Shown here: positions 61,481 through 64,000 of the stretch, piece after piece | Numbering within the stretch: position 1 is the first letter of the stretch | Layout of the letters: each line of letters opens with the position of its first letter | Source of the DNA: UMGS902 sp045538895 | GTDB taxonomy: Bacteria > Bacillota > Clostridia > Oscillospirales > CAG-272 | Direction: 5' to 3' | DNA: 64,000 nt | Assembly: GCA_045538895.1 (NCBI GenBank) | Contig: JAZQEH010000089.1 | Span: 1-64,000, forward strand | Made by a program: the position numbers and the translations under genes | The notes under the pieces: generated by a model | Seen by the model: the letters and a program-made list of their open reading frames with translations, nothing else | What the model was told of the DNA's origin: nothing | The model's database searches: none

Positions 61481-62919
61481 TTCTGTGCCTCTTTTCTCAC
61501 TGCGGCAACATTTGCATTATGCTGGGGGGCTGTTCTTGCATAAAGATTGTAGCCGTTGCTCTGTGCGACAAAGTAGTAGTATTTTGTCTTTGCGGGGTAG
61601 AATGCACTGTAAAGTGCTTCATAGCCGGGGTTTGAAATTGCTCCGGGAGGGAAGCCCCCATGCTTTCTTGTGTTGTAGGGATTATCAAATGCGAGTTCTT
61701 CGGCACCGAGCGTTTCGGGACGTTCACCCGTTTCCATCATGATGGCATATACGGTAGTCGCATCGCTGTCAAAGCGTGGGAAGTTTGCCTTGTCGCCAAG
61801 ACGGTTATAGAAAACCGATGAAACCTGGTCATAGTCTATCGGGTACTTAACCTCCCACTCTATCATCGAGGCAAGCGTTACCACCTCGTCAAGAGTCATG
61901 CCGAGTTCTTCAAGGCGGTCGAGATAGGTTTTGTCGCCATAGGAGAGGTAGTCGAGTTTGTCTTCAAAGTTCTGTAGCATCTTGTAAACTACCGTTTCTG
62001 CGGTAGAGTCGGTGTAGAACTGATAAGTGTCGGGGAAAAGATAGCCCTCAAGGCGGTAGTATCTGCCCTCAAGCTCTTCTATGCCGTCAAGAAACTCCAT
62101 GTCGTAGTCATATTCGTTTATCGCACGCTTGAAATCTTCACGGGATGCGATTCCGTAAGTATCAACTAAAACGGTAATCATTTCTTCGATGCATGAGCCT
62201 TCGGGGAAGGTTACCCAGACAACCTCACGGGGGCGTTCTCGCTCCATGAAATACGGGAGAAGCTGCATGTAGTTGTTCATTGGTGACACCTCGTAGGTGC
62301 CTGCGATAAATACGCTGTTGCCGTCCTCGTCAACACCGTCCTCATCCATCAGCTTTGCATAAATCCTGAAAAGTGAGGGGTATTTGATAACTCCGCTTTC
62401 GCCTAAAATGTCGGCGACTTCACCGACGGTTGCATCCTTGGGGATAACAACAGTAACTGCTTCTTCGGGCTTCACAAACGCGAAAACGTCGTTAGCAAAC
62501 TGAATTATGAAATACGCAACAATCACAGAAACGATCAATACGAGAGTGATGTAGAGAAGTGCCTTGAAAACACCGCTGAGTGCACTTGGGGATTCGGATT
62601 TTTCTTTTTTCTCTTTGCGTATCGGGGTTTTTAAAACAGCCTTTTGTTGCACGTCGGTAAGACGTGTTTTTTCGTTGTCATCCTGTGGTGGCTCTGCTTT
62701 CGGTGTAGGAGCAGCCTTGGGAGCGGCTTCGGTTTTGGGTTTGGGAGTGGGCGTGGCTACGGGCTTTGGAGTGGGAGTTACCTCACGCTTGGGAATGGGG
62801 TTATCCGCACTTTTAGGCATAGGTTTAACCACGTCTTGCGGCTTTGGCGGCTGTGAGACCTTTCCGATTTCGTCCAAATTGCGTCTTGGACGAGGTCTTT
62901 TATTCATGTTTTCGTCCAT
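61477..62919 (-). CDS. mltG: Endolytic transglycosylase MltG (YceG-like)
   Basis: 480 residues, ATG 62919 after AAAGGAAC. A long, proline-rich cytoplasmic N-terminus (many PTPKP-type repeats, ~1-110) leads to one transmembrane helix (~130-155), a LysM-like/YceG N-domain (VVIPKDATVGEVADILGESG) and the catalytic domain. The domain has LEGYLFPDTYQF, the catalytic Glu354 in ASMIEWEVK, NTRKHGGFPPGAISNPGY and LYARTAPQHN. It cleaves nascent peptidoglycan strands and sets their length. The extended cytoplasmic tail is longer than in E. coli. Confidence 0.92.
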   Translation of the reverse strand: MDENMNKRPRPRRNLDEIGKVSQPPKPQDVVKPMPKSADNPIPKREVTPTPKPVATPTPKPKTEAAPKAAPTPKAEPPQDDNEKTRLTDVQQKAVLKTPIRKEKKEKSESPSALSGVFKALLYITLVLIVSVIVAYFIIQFANDVFAFVKPEEAVTVVIPKDATVGEVADILGESGVIKYPSLFRIYAKLMDEDGVDEDGNSVFIAGTYEVSPMNNYMQLLPYFMERERPREVVWVTFPEGSCIEEMITVLVDTYGIASREDFKRAINEYDYDMEFLDGIEELEGRYYRLEGYLFPDTYQFYTDSTAETVVYKMLQNFEDKLDYLSYGDKTYLDRLEELGMTLDEVVTLASMIEWEVKYPIDYDQVSSVFYNRLGDKANFPRFDSDATTVYAIMMETGERPETLGAEELAFDNPYNTRKHGGFPPGAISNPGYEALYSAFYPAKTKYYYFVAQSNGYNLYARTAPQHNANVAAVRKEAQN

Positions 62920-62946
62920 ACTGAACGTTCCTTTCTATGGAAATTT

Positions 62947-63858
62947 CTATGCAATATCCTGCATGGAAAAAACAATGACTGCAATGTAAATTATTACTGC
63001 CAGCAGAAAAGGCAGCGAGAAGTAGACTGATGCCGAAGCACTCAGTCTGTTTTGCGGAGAAAGTTTTTTCGGTGTGTAGCTGCTGTCAAGATTTTTATCC
63101 GAATAACTGCGGTATACACGTGAGCCTTCGGTGAGAGCCACGATAACAAAAATCCAGAGCAGAAACAGCATAACGATGAAGAGCAGGGAAAAGCTTTCGA
63201 GATGCGATGCAATTCCGTTTAAATAGCCGCTTAACGTAAGCGCTGCAACGTTGTAAAGAGAGTGCAACACTATTGCAGACAGCAACGAGCGGCTTACGTA
63301 CGTTGTAAAGCATAGCACAACGGATGCAAAGAAATATACGGGCAAATTCTCAAGACTCATGTGTGCGGCGGCAAAAAGAACGGATGTGCCGATAATGGCA
63401 GGCGCTATGCCACAAAGCTCAAAAGAACTCATAATAACCCCGCGGAAAACTATTTCTTCACACACGGCGGGGATAATCGCAAAAATCAGTAGAACAAGGA
63501 CGTGCGGTGCGTTGATTCCTGATATGATGCTCTCGGTAGGGGCGGAAAAGCCGATACGGATCGAGAACATTGAAATCAAAGCACTGCCGAGCAACAGAAT
63601 AATTGCAAGCAGAATCTGAGTCGGCACACTTTTTGCAGTTGGCAATGCAAAACGCATACGTCTTGGTGCAATGTTGCCGAAAAGCAATCCGTAAAGCACA
63701 AGTGGCAACGCATATGTCGCAAGCTCTACTATACCGCAGACTATAAGATATGAATTTACGTTCATATCAAGACCTGCTATTATCCTCTCGGCGGAAAGCG
63801 TGAGAAGATATACGAATATAGCGAGAAACGGTGCCGACGTATAAGGCTTAAGCTTCAT
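62947..63858 (-). CDS. CPBP-family intramembrane metalloprotease
   Basis: 303 residues. ATG 63858 directly follows the stop of the preceding gene (TAAATG), implying coupling. About eight hydrophobic segments are present. The CPBP/Abi motif I is CEEIVFRG (Glu134, Glu135, Arg139), followed by SVLFAAAHMSLENLP with the second motif histidine and a later VLHSLYNVAAL. Relatives are prenyl-CAAX-type proteases linked to bacteriocin immunity or surface-protein processing; here the substrate is unknown. The C-terminal ~50 residues form a soluble tail and a last membrane helix. Confidence 0.87.
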   Translation of the reverse strand: MKLKPYTSAPFLAIFVYLLTLSAERIIAGLDMNVNSYLIVCGIVELATYALPLVLYGLLFGNIAPRRMRFALPTAKSVPTQILLAIILLLGSALISMFSIRIGFSAPTESIISGINAPHVLVLLIFAIIPAVCEEIVFRGVIMSSFELCGIAPAIIGTSVLFAAAHMSLENLPVYFFASVVLCFTTYVSRSLLSAIVLHSLYNVAALTLSGYLNGIASHLESFSLLFIVMLFLLWIFVIVALTEGSRVYRSYSDKNLDSSYTPKKLSPQNRLSASASVYFSLPFLLAVIIYIAVIVFSMQDIA

Positions 63859-64000
63859 TTATTTCAAATCCTTTGCCTTGGGTTTCTTATATTTTCCCTC
63901 GTCGGGAGAAATATAATTCGCATTGTAAAACTCTTTTTTACTCTGCACGGCGGGGTTGCCGTCTGCATCAAGCAGGGGAACGTAGTGGCGGTGACGCACC
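63859..64000 (-). CDS. C-terminal end of a gene continuing beyond the window
   Basis: 47 codons ending in TAA 63861-63859, immediately before the CPBP start. The visible tail (RHRHYVPLLDADGNPAVQSK ... then DEGKYKKPKAKDLK) is charged and lacks any recognisable domain. The rest lies outside the window. Confidence 0.7.
   Translation of the reverse strand, partial: VRHRHYVPLLDADGNPAVQSKKEFYNANYISPDEGKYKKPKAKDLK

Overview
The window looks like chromosome from an anaerobic gut Clostridium-class Firmicute, probably an uncultured Oscillospiraceae/Ruminococcaceae-type bacterium. Supporting signs are three dockerin-bearing secreted proteins, plant- or mucin-glycan hydrolases, rubrerythrin, a glycine riboswitch, strong AGGAGG ribosome sites, sigma-A promoters, several TTG starts and a clostridial-type pair of large serine recombinases. 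No scaffoldin, rRNA or CRISPR array is visible.

Layout. 1-12.6 kb: the end of a dockerin protein, a PBP-like regulator with a C-terminal HTH, an M20 amidohydrolase, and a 2785-residue secreted protein (beta-helix repeats, SGNH esterase, M14 carboxypeptidase, dockerin). 12.8-18.4 kb: a mobile element read leftward, with tandem serine recombinases, a zinc/HTH protein, an HK97-type major capsid protein without any other head or packaging gene, and a repeat-rich region where phage replication genes might be expected. 18.9-22.7 kb: a defence island with a C5 DNA methyltransferase and a HindVP-type restriction enzyme (divergent, sharing a promoter that contains GACGTC palindromes), plus AbiH, flanked by short direct repeats and followed by tRNA-Pro. 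23.3-24.2 kb: three small unknown genes. 24.2-26.1 kb: a glycine riboswitch and Na+/amino-acid symporter. 26.1-33.1 kb: a dockerin GH127-type enzyme, an AraC regulator, a GH2 enzyme and a 160-bp inverted-repeat element. 33.1-35.8 kb: rubrerythrin, SLOG protein, Nudix hydrolase and small proteins.

35.88-56.33 kb is the outstanding region. One consensus promoter precedes ten co-directional genes: two YbjN-like proteins, an HTH protein, a membrane-anchored vWA protein, a tubulin-like GTPase, a 743-residue membrane protein, a 1729-residue membrane protein (helicase-like region, LIM/DA1-like module, transglutaminase), a lipoprotein, a Card1/DUF1887-like CARF nuclease, and a Clp-N/AAA+/receiver-like/FtsH-M41 fusion protease. 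The parts suggest a membrane-based sensing, effector and proteolysis machine, perhaps for defence or envelope stress. No described system that I know has this composition.

56.4-64 kb is ordinary chromosome: a cytoplasmic alpha/alpha-barrel glycosidase, methionine genes (an O-acetylhomoserine sulfhydrylase and a MetA predicted to use acetyl-CoA), a zinc-ribbon protein, MltG, a CPBP protease and the end of a further gene.

All assignments come from reading motifs by eye. No database search was run.
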